Shown here piece after piece: positions 53,563-61,135 of a stretch of DNA of 61,305 nt. The notes under the pieces are model-generated. The model was not told the DNA's origin. It did not search any database and saw only the letters and a program-made list of their open reading frames with translations. The DNA is taken from assembly GCA_910575165.1 (NCBI GenBank), contig CAJTDS010000016.1:1-61305 (forward strand). Direction: 5' to 3'. Source of the DNA: Eggerthellaceae bacterium (GTDB lineage: Bacteria > Actinomycetota > Coriobacteriia > Coriobacteriales > Eggerthellaceae). Numbering within the stretch: the first letter of the stretch is position 1; the number at the start of each line of letters is the position of its first letter. A program made the translations under genes and the position numbers.

Positions 53563-54540
53563 ATGGCCGCTGTGCGCACCCCCGCGGGGGAGCTGTTCGA
53601 CATCATGAAACGGTGGGGTGGCATCAGCCATCGCGATCTGGCGCTTCGCGTGCTGTCGAACCGTACGCTGGCCAACGGCGTGAGTCCTGCCAGCCGCGCG
53701 AACGACCGGGTGTGGCTGTCGCGCTACGTGGTGCATGCGCCTGTGGAGACGCTGCAGACCGCCTACTTCGCCGATTACGGGGAAAGCGCCGTGAAGGTGG
53801 CGTCGGTGCTGCGCTCGCGGGCCAAGCGCGCCTTCACCAACCAGCAGATTATCGACGAGGTGTGCGGGCCGGCGGGTGTTTCCATGGAGCGTGCGCTTTC
53901 GGAATGCGGGCAGGATACGTCGCTGTTCCGCAACGTTCTGGGGCGCCTGGGCACGGTTGACGGACTTACGGAATCGCAGCGGGCCGAGGTGGCGCTGACG
54001 CTGCTGGTAGCCGCCGGGTGCAGCGCCGATGCCACCCAAGCGGCCTCCTACACCATCGACTACATCCGCTCGCTGCACGGCGCCGAGGTGGTGACGCCGT
54101 CTGCGCCGACGGGCTCGGCCGGGCAGGAGATGGCGGAGGCGGCCGAGCGTCTTGCGGACGTGGCAACCATGGGCCTGCTGCGCATCGTGGACGGCTATGT
54201 GGTGGGCGCGCCCTTCTGGCTGGCTGCGGAGCCGGGCGCGGAAACAGTTGTGGGCGCCCTAGCCGAGCAGGAAGGGTCCCTGCGCGACGTGGGCGTTGAC
54301 GTGTCGGGCCGTCACGCGCGCATCTGGCGCGGCGACGATGGCGTCTGGTACGTGGAGGGGCTGGAGTCGCGCAACGGAACCATGCTGGTGGACGGTGCCA
54401 CCCGCGAGCGCATGGTGGTGGAGCCGCCGGCAGACGAGCGCGAGGGCTGGCAAAGCGCCCCGGTGCCCTTCCGCCCCGGCGACGAGCTCGTCTTCGCTGC
54501 CAACACCCGCTTCGTAGCCGTAGCCGGTGTGGCGAAGTAG
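53563..54540 (+). CDS. FHA-domain protein
   Basis: 325 residues. A helical N-terminal domain of about 190 residues, unidentified, is followed by an FHA domain (about 225-320; SGRHARIWR, GLESRNGTMLVDG) that binds phosphothreonine. Linked to the kinase by position, it probably reads the kinase's phosphorylation. GGAAGAGGC precedes the ATG. Confidence 0.85.
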   Translation: MAAVRTPAGELFDIMKRWGGISHRDLALRVLSNRTLANGVSPASRANDRVWLSRYVVHAPVETLQTAYFADYGESAVKVASVLRSRAKRAFTNQQIIDEVCGPAGVSMERALSECGQDTSLFRNVLGRLGTVDGLTESQRAEVALTLLVAAGCSADATQAASYTIDYIRSLHGAEVVTPSAPTGSAGQEMAEAAERLADVATMGLLRIVDGYVVGAPFWLAAEPGAETVVGALAEQEGSLRDVGVDVSGRHARIWRGDDGVWYVEGLESRNGTMLVDGATRERMVVEPPADEREGWQSAPVPFRPGDELVFAANTRFVAVAGVAK

Positions 54541-54605
54541 CCGCTGCGCACAGGGGCGATACTCCACGTTTATCAGGGAAAACGCGAGAAGTGTGATTCT
54601 CAGAC

Positions 54606-54690
54606 TGAAAAAAGTGGGAATGAATCGCTGAAAAATGTGGGAATGAACTATTGAAAAAAGTGGGAATAGGATACCGAAAATAGCGGGAAT
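54606..54690 (+). repeat. Four 23-bp-period iterons
   Basis: Copies of TGAAAAA(A/T)GTGGGAAT at 54606-54621, 54629-54644, 54652-54667 and a diverged fourth at 54675-54690; starts are exactly 23 bp apart. A fifth degenerate copy in the same phase lies at 54583-54598. They sit directly before the TATGAT (54695-54700) of the ATPase gene and look like a multi-site operator or origin-like iteron array. Confidence 0.85.
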
Positions 54691-54725
54691 AGGCTATGAT
54701 GACTCCAGAATGAAGGAGGCAGTCC

Positions 54726-55988
54726 ATGTATCGGTCTCGCTACATCGAAAGCACTATCGAGCGCGCCCTTGCGTCTTCGGGGGCCGTTCTCGTGTCCGGC
54801 CCGAAGTTTTGCGGCAAAACCACCACGTGCATGCGATTCCAGAAGAGCTTCGTCAGGCTGAACAACAGCCAGGTAATTTCGCTCGCCAGGATTGATCCCG
54901 AGGGCATTCTGCAGGGGGAGAAGCCTCGTCTTATCGACGAGTGGCAGAAGGCCCCCGAGATTTGGGATTGCATCAAGGCCCAGTTGGACGAGGAGTATCG
55001 CTTCGGCCAGTACCTTCTGACGGGAAGCAGTACCCCGGTAGACAAGAAGCAGATCCAGCACTCGGGCGCAGGGCGCATTGTTCCCGTGACCATGCGAACC
55101 ATGTCCCTGCATGAATCGGGCGATTCTACGGGGGCTGTTTCTCTGGGTGAAATTGCACAGGGCGCCGCCGTCCCCACCGATCTGAACCAGGATTTTGCTC
55201 TCGAAGAGGTGGCGTACCTCGTCTGCCGGGGAGGGTGGCCCATTTCCGTTCTTTCCGATCGGCAGGTTGCGTTGGATGTCACGCGGAACTATTACGACGG
55301 GCTGTTCGTCTTCGAAGATTACGAGAACGAGCAGTTCCGCGGCAAAAGCCCCCACTTGTTCCGTGCAATCCTGCGAAGCTACGCGCGAAACATTTCGTCG
55401 GAGGCGTCGGTGAAGACCCTGATGGACGACGTGCGCCAATCGGACGAGCGGGCCATCGACCGCAAAACCATGGATTCGTATCTGGAGGCCCTGCGCGACA
55501 TTTTCGTGATAGAGGACATGGAGGCGTGGTCACCCAACATTCGCTCGAAAACTTCTATTCGGTCTACGCCTACGCGTCATTTCGCGGATGCGTCGTTGGC
55601 CTGCTGTGCGCTGGGAATCGAACCGGTCGATCTGATGGGCGACCTTAATGCGTTCGGCCTGTTCTTCGAAGACATGGCGGTGAGGGACCTGCGTGTTTAC
55701 AGCGGTGTGACCAGGGGGGAGCTTTTCCATTACCGGGACAACACGGGGCTGGAATGCGATGCGGTGATTCGCTGGCCGAACGGGAAGTGGGGCGCTGTCG
55801 AGGTCAAGCTGGGCGGCGAGCAGGCAATCGAGGCAGGGGCGGCGTCGCTTAATCGGCTGGCCGAGAAGGTGTCGCAGAAAAGCAGCGAGGGAAGCCCGGC
55901 GTTCAGGATGGTTCTTACGGCCGTCGGCCCCATGTACACGCGGAAAGATGGCGTCGTGGTGGTGCCGATCAACCAGCTGTGCGCGTAG
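54726..55988 (+). CDS. AAA ATPase of the DUF4143 type
   Basis: 420 residues. Walker A-like GPKFCGKTTT (about 26-35), Walker B-like RLIDEWQKAPEI, arginine-sensor LTGSS, then the DUF4143 domain (RGGWP..., YEN..FRGKSPHLFRAILRSYARN, FEDMAVRDLRVYSG, and a nuclease-like ECDAVIRWPNGKWGAVEVKLGG with D/E-V-K). The family is abundant in anaerobes with unknown function; the ECDAV...EVK motif suggests a DNA-linked role. GGAGGCAGTCC precedes ATG 54726. Confidence 0.85.
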   Translation: MYRSRYIESTIERALASSGAVLVSGPKFCGKTTTCMRFQKSFVRLNNSQVISLARIDPEGILQGEKPRLIDEWQKAPEIWDCIKAQLDEEYRFGQYLLTGSSTPVDKKQIQHSGAGRIVPVTMRTMSLHESGDSTGAVSLGEIAQGAAVPTDLNQDFALEEVAYLVCRGGWPISVLSDRQVALDVTRNYYDGLFVFEDYENEQFRGKSPHLFRAILRSYARNISSEASVKTLMDDVRQSDERAIDRKTMDSYLEALRDIFVIEDMEAWSPNIRSKTSIRSTPTRHFADASLACCALGIEPVDLMGDLNAFGLFFEDMAVRDLRVYSGVTRGELFHYRDNTGLECDAVIRWPNGKWGAVEVKLGGEQAIEAGAASLNRLAEKVSQKSSEGSPAFRMVLTAVGPMYTRKDGVVVVPINQLCA

Positions 55989-56002
55989 CGGAAGGGGCGG
56001 GC

Positions 56003-56185
56003 ATGGCGACTATCGATGTGGACCGTTTGCGGGAATACCTGGTGGATTACTGCGGCACCGCGATGTTCGGCGGCTTTCCGGCTGCGCTGCTCGATGTGGC
56101 CGAAGTGGAGTCGATGGACGGCTACGAGCTCTGTCGGAAAGCGGAGTCGCTGGGCATCGACCTGCACCAGTTCGAGGTGGAATAG
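56003..56185 (+). CDS. Small hypothetical protein
   Basis: 60 residues (MATIDVDRLREYLVDYCGTAMFGGFPAALLD...). A GGAAGGGGCGGGC ribosome site lies upstream and it starts 15 bp after the ATPase gene, so co-transcription is likely. It looks helical, with conserved-looking DVDRLREYL and MFGGFPAALLDV. Function unknown. Confidence 0.65.
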   Translation: MATIDVDRLREYLVDYCGTAMFGGFPAALLDVAEVESMDGYELCRKAESLGIDLHQFEVE

Positions 56186-56245
56186 CTCACGTTGCCGATA
56201 GAGGGGTTGCAAGCGTCGAATAGGCGGGTTGCGGGGTGCCGGCTG

Positions 56246-56548
56246 GTGGTACAATGCGCGGTACCACACTGCGTTGCCCGGAGAGGGAGGCGCTTTCAAT
56301 TTCATAGCAGCGAAAGGCCCGGCTGAAGTCAGGTCTTGTTCTCGCGTATGCGGCCGAACCATCGATAAGGAGGGTATCTGCCTTGTGGTGGTTCGCTGCA
56401 TGCGAGCGCCGACGCAGTGTGGTAACTGTGGCGGATACCCTCCTCATCTTACGCGGGCGTCCGTCGCAGCGAAAGGCTGTCGTCGGAAAGGAAAAAGCCC
56501 GTGCCGCTCTCGCACCGAAGGAAGGTAGGGGCCCCGTGGGGCTCTTTT
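56246..56548 (+). ncRNA. Candidate structured RNA
   Basis: A possible extended -10 (TGG-TACAAT, -10 box at 56250-56255), a 14-bp hairpin (AGGAGGGTATC at 56368-56378 with GATACCCTCCT at 56434-56444 plus inner pairs), twin GCAGCGAAAGGC boxes (56307-56318 and 56466-56477) and a terminator-like hairpin plus TTTT (56528-56548) suggest a transcript of about 285 nt. It does not match RNase P, tmRNA, SRP, 6S, T-box or glycine/cobalamin riboswitch consensus by eye. Confidence 0.35.
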
Positions 56549-56660
56549 GGTGCTGCAGTAAAGCGATCGGGCGGTAGTACCCGGCACGAAGCACCTAGTG
56601 CGGTTCGGACGAGCTTCCCCTGCGTCTGCGCCCTTGCAGTATCGCAGAACAAATCCGTTT

Positions 56661-56676
56661 TTTGTTACGCAACAAC
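56661..56676. promoter_or_regulatory. Operator-like palindrome, site 1
   Basis: TTTGTTACGCAACAAC: arms TTGTT/AACAA, the reverse complement in core of site 2. It lies 75 bp before site 2. Confidence 0.6.
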
Positions 56677-56750
56677 TCCGTATGGCGAAGGCGTGCGCAC
56701 GGTGGCGCAGCCTGCGTCCTTGCCAGTGGCGTCTGGAGCTCAACGCCCAA

Positions 56751-56766
56751 TTTGTTGCGTAACAAA
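56751..56766. promoter_or_regulatory. Operator-like palindrome, site 2
   Basis: TTTGTTGCGTAACAAA, followed by AAGCG and a GTGGGAA block, all also found before the lipoprotein gene. Likely operator of the wall-binding protein gene. Confidence 0.65.
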
Positions 56767-56825
56767 AAGCGTTATTGATGTGGGAAGATAGCGCAGAGAG
56801 GCAATTAAGAGAGAAGGAGGAATCG

Positions 56826-58208
56826 ATGAGGTTCACGAAGGGCAAGGCCGCTGCTGTGGCAGTGGCGCTTGGCTTATCGGCCGCCCTTACGCTGCCCTGC
56901 GGGGCGGCGCTGGCCGACGAGGCCAAGCCGGGCTGGAGCCAGGACGCCGGGGACTGGCACTACGTGAAGGACGACGGCTCGGCCGCCAAGGGCGGCTGGC
57001 TGGAGGTCGGCGGCAAGTGGTACCTGTTCGACGGGGCCGGCACCATGCTCACCGGCTGGCAGCAGGTCGGCGGCAGCTGGTACTACCTCAAGGACAGCGG
57101 GGCCATGGACACCGGCTGGGCCCAGGTGGGCGGCCAGTGGTACTACCTCAAGGGCTCGGGCGCCATGGCCACGGGCTGGCAGCAGGTCGGCGGCTCCTGG
57201 TACTACCTGAAGGGATCCGGGGCGATGGCCACCGGCTGGCAGCAGGTGGGCGGCAGCTGGTACTACCTCGAGGGCAGCGGCGCCATGGCCACGGGCTGGT
57301 ACACGGTCGACGGCGAGTGGAACTGGTCCGACTCCGACGGCGTGTGGCACGCCAACAGGTGGGCCGAGGACTCCAAGGGCTGGTGGTACGCCTGGGCCGA
57401 CGGCACCTATCCCCGCAGCTCCTGGCAGCTTATCGAGGGTAATTGGTACCACTTCGACGGCTCCGGCTACATGCAGACCGGCTGGTACCAGGTTGGCGGC
57501 TCGTGGTACTATTCTTACGATGACGGAAGCATGGCGTCTAGCCGCTGGATATATGGTTACCTCAACTCGGACGAGTCGTACAAGGGCGCTCCGAAGTACT
57601 GGCTTGGTGCCGACGGAGCCATGGTAACGGGCTGGTATTATGCGCGTGGCGACTGGTACTATGCTGACGGTTCTGGCGTTATGCAGTCTAACCGTTGGGT
57701 GGGCGATTATTGGCTTACCGATTCTGGCGCTATGGCTACGGATTCGTGGGTCGACGGCGGTCGCTACTATGTTGGCGCCGACGGCGTATGGGTGCCGAAC
57801 TGCTCGCAGCAGCCTTCGAAGCCCAACCAGCCTTCGAACCCCGGCTCTAGCGATGTTACCGCCCAGGCAAACCATAAGATCGAGGGCGGCTGGACTATCC
57901 AGGCTGTGTCTAACACCGGCGCTAGCGGGCTCGCTCCTGCGTTGGGCCAAAACAAAGGGAGCATCATTTTCGCCGCCGATGAGGATGGCTATGCTGGCCT
58001 GCGCTTTGTCAGCCAGGACAAAACCTACTATGGCACGTGGTCCTTTGTGGAGAACAGCGACGATAGCTCGATTTACGATGTGACCCTATCCGACACGATT
58101 GAGTTTGGCGCGAGCGTCAGCGTTGTGGACGGGGAAGAGACGCTTATCTTGATTGAGAAGAGCGAGCAAAACATGATTTTCGTCTTTGCTCTTCACAGCA
58201 GGGACTAA
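56826..58208 (+). CDS. Cell-wall-binding-repeat surface protein
   Basis: 460 residues. Signal peptide MRFTKGKAAAVAVALG...ALA, then about 14 wall/choline-binding repeats (GW-x-V-GG-WYYL-x-x-SGAM), then a Pro/Ser/Gln linker (PSKPNQPSNPG) and a C-terminal beta domain of about 110 residues (HKIEGGWTIQAVS...LILIEKSEQNMIFVFALHS) of unknown function. The repeats 56990-57300 are 60-bp tandem copies with nearly all-C/G wobble, while 57510 onward uses many A/T-ending codons. GAGAAGGAGGAATCG precedes ATG 56826. It is probably attached to wall polymers. Confidence 0.83.
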   Translation: MRFTKGKAAAVAVALGLSAALTLPCGAALADEAKPGWSQDAGDWHYVKDDGSAAKGGWLEVGGKWYLFDGAGTMLTGWQQVGGSWYYLKDSGAMDTGWAQVGGQWYYLKGSGAMATGWQQVGGSWYYLKGSGAMATGWQQVGGSWYYLEGSGAMATGWYTVDGEWNWSDSDGVWHANRWAEDSKGWWYAWADGTYPRSSWQLIEGNWYHFDGSGYMQTGWYQVGGSWYYSYDDGSMASSRWIYGYLNSDESYKGAPKYWLGADGAMVTGWYYARGDWYYADGSGVMQSNRWVGDYWLTDSGAMATDSWVDGGRYYVGADGVWVPNCSQQPSKPNQPSNPGSSDVTAQANHKIEGGWTIQAVSNTGASGLAPALGQNKGSIIFAADEDGYAGLRFVSQDKTYYGTWSFVENSDDSSIYDVTLSDTIEFGASVSVVDGEETLILIEKSEQNMIFVFALHSRD

Positions 58209-58232
58209 TCGCTACCGCGACTTGATGTTTGC

Positions 58233-58268
58233 AGGCCTCCTCGGCAGACGCGCCGGGGAGGCCTTTTC
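58233..58268 (+). terminator. Terminator after wall-binding protein
   Basis: AGGCCTCC(T)CGGC ... GCCGGGGAGGCC followed by TTTTCT. Confidence 0.8.
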
Positions 58269-58421
58269 TCGTTGCGGCCATTGCGTTGCCGTTACTGTGT
58301 TGGCGGCGTTGGACTTGCGATGAGGACGGATTCGCAACGGCCGGCAGGCGTCCCCCGCCGCCTATGGCATACGCGAGGCTCCCTGTGCTGTTCGTTGGCT
58401 TCCCCGCTGCTGCAGCCCCAA

Positions 58422-58437
58422 TTTGTTGTGCAACAAA
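58422..58437. promoter_or_regulatory. Operator-like palindrome, site 3
   Basis: TTTGTTGTGCAACAAA, 7-bp arms, then AAGCG and GTGGGAA as at site 2. It lies 112 bp before the lipoprotein start. Confidence 0.65.
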
Positions 58438-58548
58438 AAGCGCTGATAGCGTGGGAAAATTAAAGCGATTAGCAATCAGAAGTGAAACCGTTTCCGCCTG
58501 GCAGCGCCGTGCTTGGCGGTATTGGTTTCGGAAAGGAGAGGCAAGAAG

Positions 58549-59636
58549 ATGCGTGGAGGTAAGGCAGGATTTGCATGCGCAGCGGCAGCGGTTTCGCTGG
58601 TGTTCGCCCTTTCGGGCTGCGTTCAGCAGCAAACGCGCTGGGGGGGGGTGGCTCTGATTCCAGCGTGAGCGACGACGCCGCAACCGCGTCGCAAGGGCAA
58701 GAGGACTCCGCGGACAGCCCAGACGCAAAGGGGGCTTCGGCTCAAGAAGACGCCGCTGCCGAAGAGCCGGCGTTGGACCCTTCCGAGGTAAGCGGGTACT
58801 GGGTTCTGAACGGGGGCAAGGGCGTAGACGACGGGATCCTTACTGCGTATTGGTTCGACGAGAACGGGACCTTCGTAATGAAGGCGAATGTTCTTGGAGT
58901 GACTCTCGACAGGGAAGGGACCTATCGCATAGAAGGAGATAAGGTTTACGTTAACGTTCCCGGTGGAGAAGGGGGTCACGTTGACGTTCCTGGCGGAGGG
59001 TCGGGAGCGGCCGACGGTATCGATGTTGAGATCAAGGCAATCGAAGATGGCGAAGTGACAATAGACGGGGATGTTCTCAGCACGAGGGCCACTTCAACAA
59101 AAGGGGAACTGATTACGGCAAACAGGATCTCCGAAGAGCAGTACCAAGAGTATTTCGACCAAGTGTCTGCCCTTGGACCGAAAAATATTGCCGTGGGGGA
59201 GGCGGTGGAGACCCCTACGGTTTCCTTTACGGTCGATTCGTTCTCGCTTGTAGACGAGATTTATCCTTCTGATACATCGGGATATTACTCGTATCTGTCC
59301 GACGAGGAAGGAAAAACGTACCTTCTTGCGGAAGTGACTTTTACCAATGAGGGCACGGAATACTGTTCGCCTGGATATGCCACCGAGGTCATGTTCAACG
59401 TTGGCGAGAATACGTATAACGGCGTAGTTGAGGTAGACGGGGGAGCGAGGTTCTCCCAATTATACAGCGTCGATCCTAAAGAAACCTCCGTTCTGTACAT
59501 CCACTGTTCCGTTCCCGATGCCGCCCTCGATTCCGGCGACATCAAGATGACCTGGACGGTTCCTTCGGAGCAGCAATATATGAACACGTATTGGAAGGCT
59601 TCGTTCCCTCACGATACGTTTATAGTCACCATGTGA
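58549..59636 (+). pseudogene. Lipoprotein gene split at a G9 tract (likely phase-variable)
   Basis: From ATG 58549 (with GGAGAGG upstream) the frame encodes MRGGKAGFACAAAAVSLVFALSGC, a lipoprotein signal with lipobox LSGC, but it stops at 58668 after 39 residues. At 58640-58648 there is a run of nine G. With ten G (or seven) the frame joins the downstream frame, giving a 362-residue protein with a GGGGS linker, an acidic stalk, an SGYWVL...DREGTYRI domain and a DUF4352-like C-terminal domain (SFTVDSFSLVDE..., LLAEVTFTNEGTEYC). In this sequence it is OFF. A sequencing error is possible but the tract favours slippage. Confidence 0.8.
58640..58648 (+). repeat. G9 homopolymer tract in lipoprotein gene
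   Basis: Nine consecutive G directly after the lipobox region. Slipped-strand mispairing here would switch the gene on and off. Confidence 0.8.
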
Positions 59637-59657
59637 CGCAACGCAGCTTCTTGTTGA

Positions 59658-59700
59658 GGGCTGCTCGTGGGCGAGTCATAGCCTGCGAGCAGCCCTTTTT
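59658..59700 (+). terminator. Strong terminator after lipoprotein gene
   Basis: GGGCTGCTCG (59658-59667) with CGAGCAGCCC (59686-59695), then TTTTT. Confidence 0.9.
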
Positions 59701-59809
59701 GCTGGGTGCGCTGCTTGCGGGTAGAAGTCGGGTTCCGCCGCGTGGCCTCTTTCCGCCGCTGCGCTGACCATTTGCGACCGAATATTCCCGCTTCGCCCCG
59801 ACGCGCCCC

Positions 59810-60277
59810 TCATGCTCTCAGCAAATCCGACACGTCTTCGTACTCTATTCCGTAGTCGGCTTTCAGTGATTCGAAAAACGTCGCTGCGTCTGTGGCGGGG
59901 ACAGGCGAGCGGCGGAACCCTTCGGCATCGCGCGTGATGATCCGGTCGGCCTGGATGCGCTCGGCTGCCCGTGCGATGCAGAAGTCTTCCAGGTCGGGCC
60001 ACACGGAGTCGAGCCCGGCCACCATGTCTTCTCCGTTTACCGCCGCCACGCTGCAGAAGCCGGTGACCCCTTTGAGCATAGCGCGCAGCCGCTCCAGGGG
60101 AATGGCTTTGCGAAGGATGTATTCCACATCCGCAATCGACTGGGCGCACAGCCATAGCTCAACATCTCCGAAGTCGGCGGCAACCCGCAGCTTTGCCGCG
60201 TCGCCGAAGAACGGCTGACGTTGGGCCAGGTAGTCAATGAGGATATTCGTATCAAGCAAGAGACGCGTAGGCTTCAC
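59810..60277 (-). CDS. PIN-domain toxin
   Basis: 155 residues with PIN-domain acidic residues: LLLDTNILIDYL, IADVEYIL, LEDFCIARAAE and IITRDAEGF. A Mg-dependent RNase toxin. Its start lies 26 bp inside the antitoxin gene, implying coupled translation. The C-terminus (ADYGIEYEDVSDLL) is slightly longer than typical VapC. Confidence 0.82.
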   Translation of the reverse strand: MKPTRLLLDTNILIDYLAQRQPFFGDAAKLRVAADFGDVELWLCAQSIADVEYILRKAIPLERLRAMLKGVTGFCSVAAVNGEDMVAGLDSVWPDLEDFCIARAAERIQADRIITRDAEGFRRSPVPATDAATFFESLKADYGIEYEDVSDLLRA

Positions 60278-60566
60278 GAAGAGCCTCCTCCAACAGCTCG
60301 TCGTCGCTCTTTCCTTGGAAGAACGCGGGGTCTACCGCCAGCGTTGTTTCCCGGATGCTTTGGGCCAGCGAGCCAAGCCTGTCCTGGCTCATCGTCCGCT
60401 TGCCCGGCAGCACGGGCTCTTCTTCCAAAGGCAGCGCTCGATTGCGCGCGTAATACGCGAAGGCGTTCTGTATGAGCTGCGTGGGCGTGAGCCCGTTTTC
60501 TCCAAGCGAGGCGTAAACCGTATCGCGAAGCTCTACGGGAATCCGCGCCGACACCGTAGCATTCAT
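60252..60566 (-). CDS. RelB/DinJ-like antitoxin
   Basis: 104 residues. The N-terminus (MNATVSARIPVELRDTVYASLGENGLTPTQLIQNAFAYYARNRALP) matches the RelB/DinJ ribbon-helix-helix antitoxin, with an unstructured C-terminus that would wrap the PIN toxin. AAAGGATCGCC precedes ATG 60566. A RelB-type antitoxin with a PIN toxin is a hybrid pair. Confidence 0.78.
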   Translation of the reverse strand: MNATVSARIPVELRDTVYASLGENGLTPTQLIQNAFAYYARNRALPLEEEPVLPGKRTMSQDRLGSLAQSIRETTLAVDPAFFQGKSDDELLEEALREAYASLA

Positions 60567-60579
60567 GGCGATCCTTTCT

Positions 60580-60622
60580 GTAAGACTGTAAGACATATAC
60601 TGCATATCAAAAAGAATTGCAA
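60580..60622 (-). promoter_or_regulatory. Promoter of PIN-type TA module
   Basis: On the reverse strand TTGCAA (60617-60622), 17-bp spacer, TATATG (60594-60599). The direct repeat TGTAAGAC-TGTAAGAC (forward orientation, from about 60579) just inside the leader may be the operator. Confidence 0.6.
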
Positions 60623-60881
60623 GCGAAAAAGCCACTTGATTCTCGGTTTCAGGCTGTCTCGCCGTTAACGCTCTGGTGGCGCTGGCTTCACGAGGGCGTT
60701 TCGGTTCGCGCCAGGTTGGCAACCTTCCCGGTGACTGCGCGGGCACGGGGCTTTCAAGCGGCCTATGATGGGGCAACCCGAACGCGAGCTGCGCCTAGCG
60801 CCTGCTGAGCACCAGCAGCCTCGGTTCGGACCCACAAACCGTAGCGCCCCCGAGGCGGCGCCTGACCCAAGGAGGAACACC

Positions 60882-61070
60882 ATGGAAGAACCCGTCATCA
60901 ACCTGGAAGAATGCACCGGCTGCACCAATTGCGTCGAGGATTGCCCCACCGACGTTTTCGACATGTTCTCCGACCACAAGGCCCACGTGGTGGAGCCCGA
61001 CAGCTGTATCGACTGCCACATCTGCGAAGAAGTGTGCCCCACCAACGCTGTGCATTTGGTGGCCGCCTAG
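60882..61070 (+). CDS. 2[4Fe-4S] ferredoxin
   Basis: 62 residues with two Cys motifs, CTGCTNCVEDCP and CIDCHICEEVCP. A small cytoplasmic electron carrier. AAGGAGGAACACC precedes ATG 60882; the upstream extension to 60765 is not ferredoxin-like. Confidence 0.92.
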   Translation: MEEPVINLEECTGCTNCVEDCPTDVFDMFSDHKAHVVEPDSCIDCHICEEVCPTNAVHLVAA

Positions 61071-61135
61071 GCGATTGGCGCTTTTCTGGCGGCGCGTTAT
61101 CTCATATCGCTTCGACGGGAAGGACCCCGCAGCTT

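Larger units (their letters stand above)
56186..56825. other. Intergenic region with possible RNA and operators
   Basis: 640 bp. It contains a candidate ncRNA (56262-56548) and two palindromic operator-like sites (56661-56676, 56751-56766) upstream of the wall-binding protein gene. Confidence 0.45.

Noticed and set aside
54606-54690. CRISPR array
   Set aside because: The units are 16 bp with 7-bp spacers, far too short; no cas genes are present. Interpreted as iterons.
56240-56275. T-box-like GGTGGTAC sequence
   Set aside because: No stem I specifier loop, no antiterminator consensus and no aminoacyl-tRNA or amino-acid gene downstream; it overlaps a possible -10.
56280-56340. Glycine or cobalamin riboswitch-like blocks (GGAGAGG, GAAGTCAGG)
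   Set aside because: The remaining conserved elements of those classes are missing and the downstream gene is a surface protein.
56444-56926. 160-residue reverse ORF across the region before the wall-binding gene
   Set aside because: No ribosome site, atypical composition, and it overlaps the candidate operators and the start of the forward gene.
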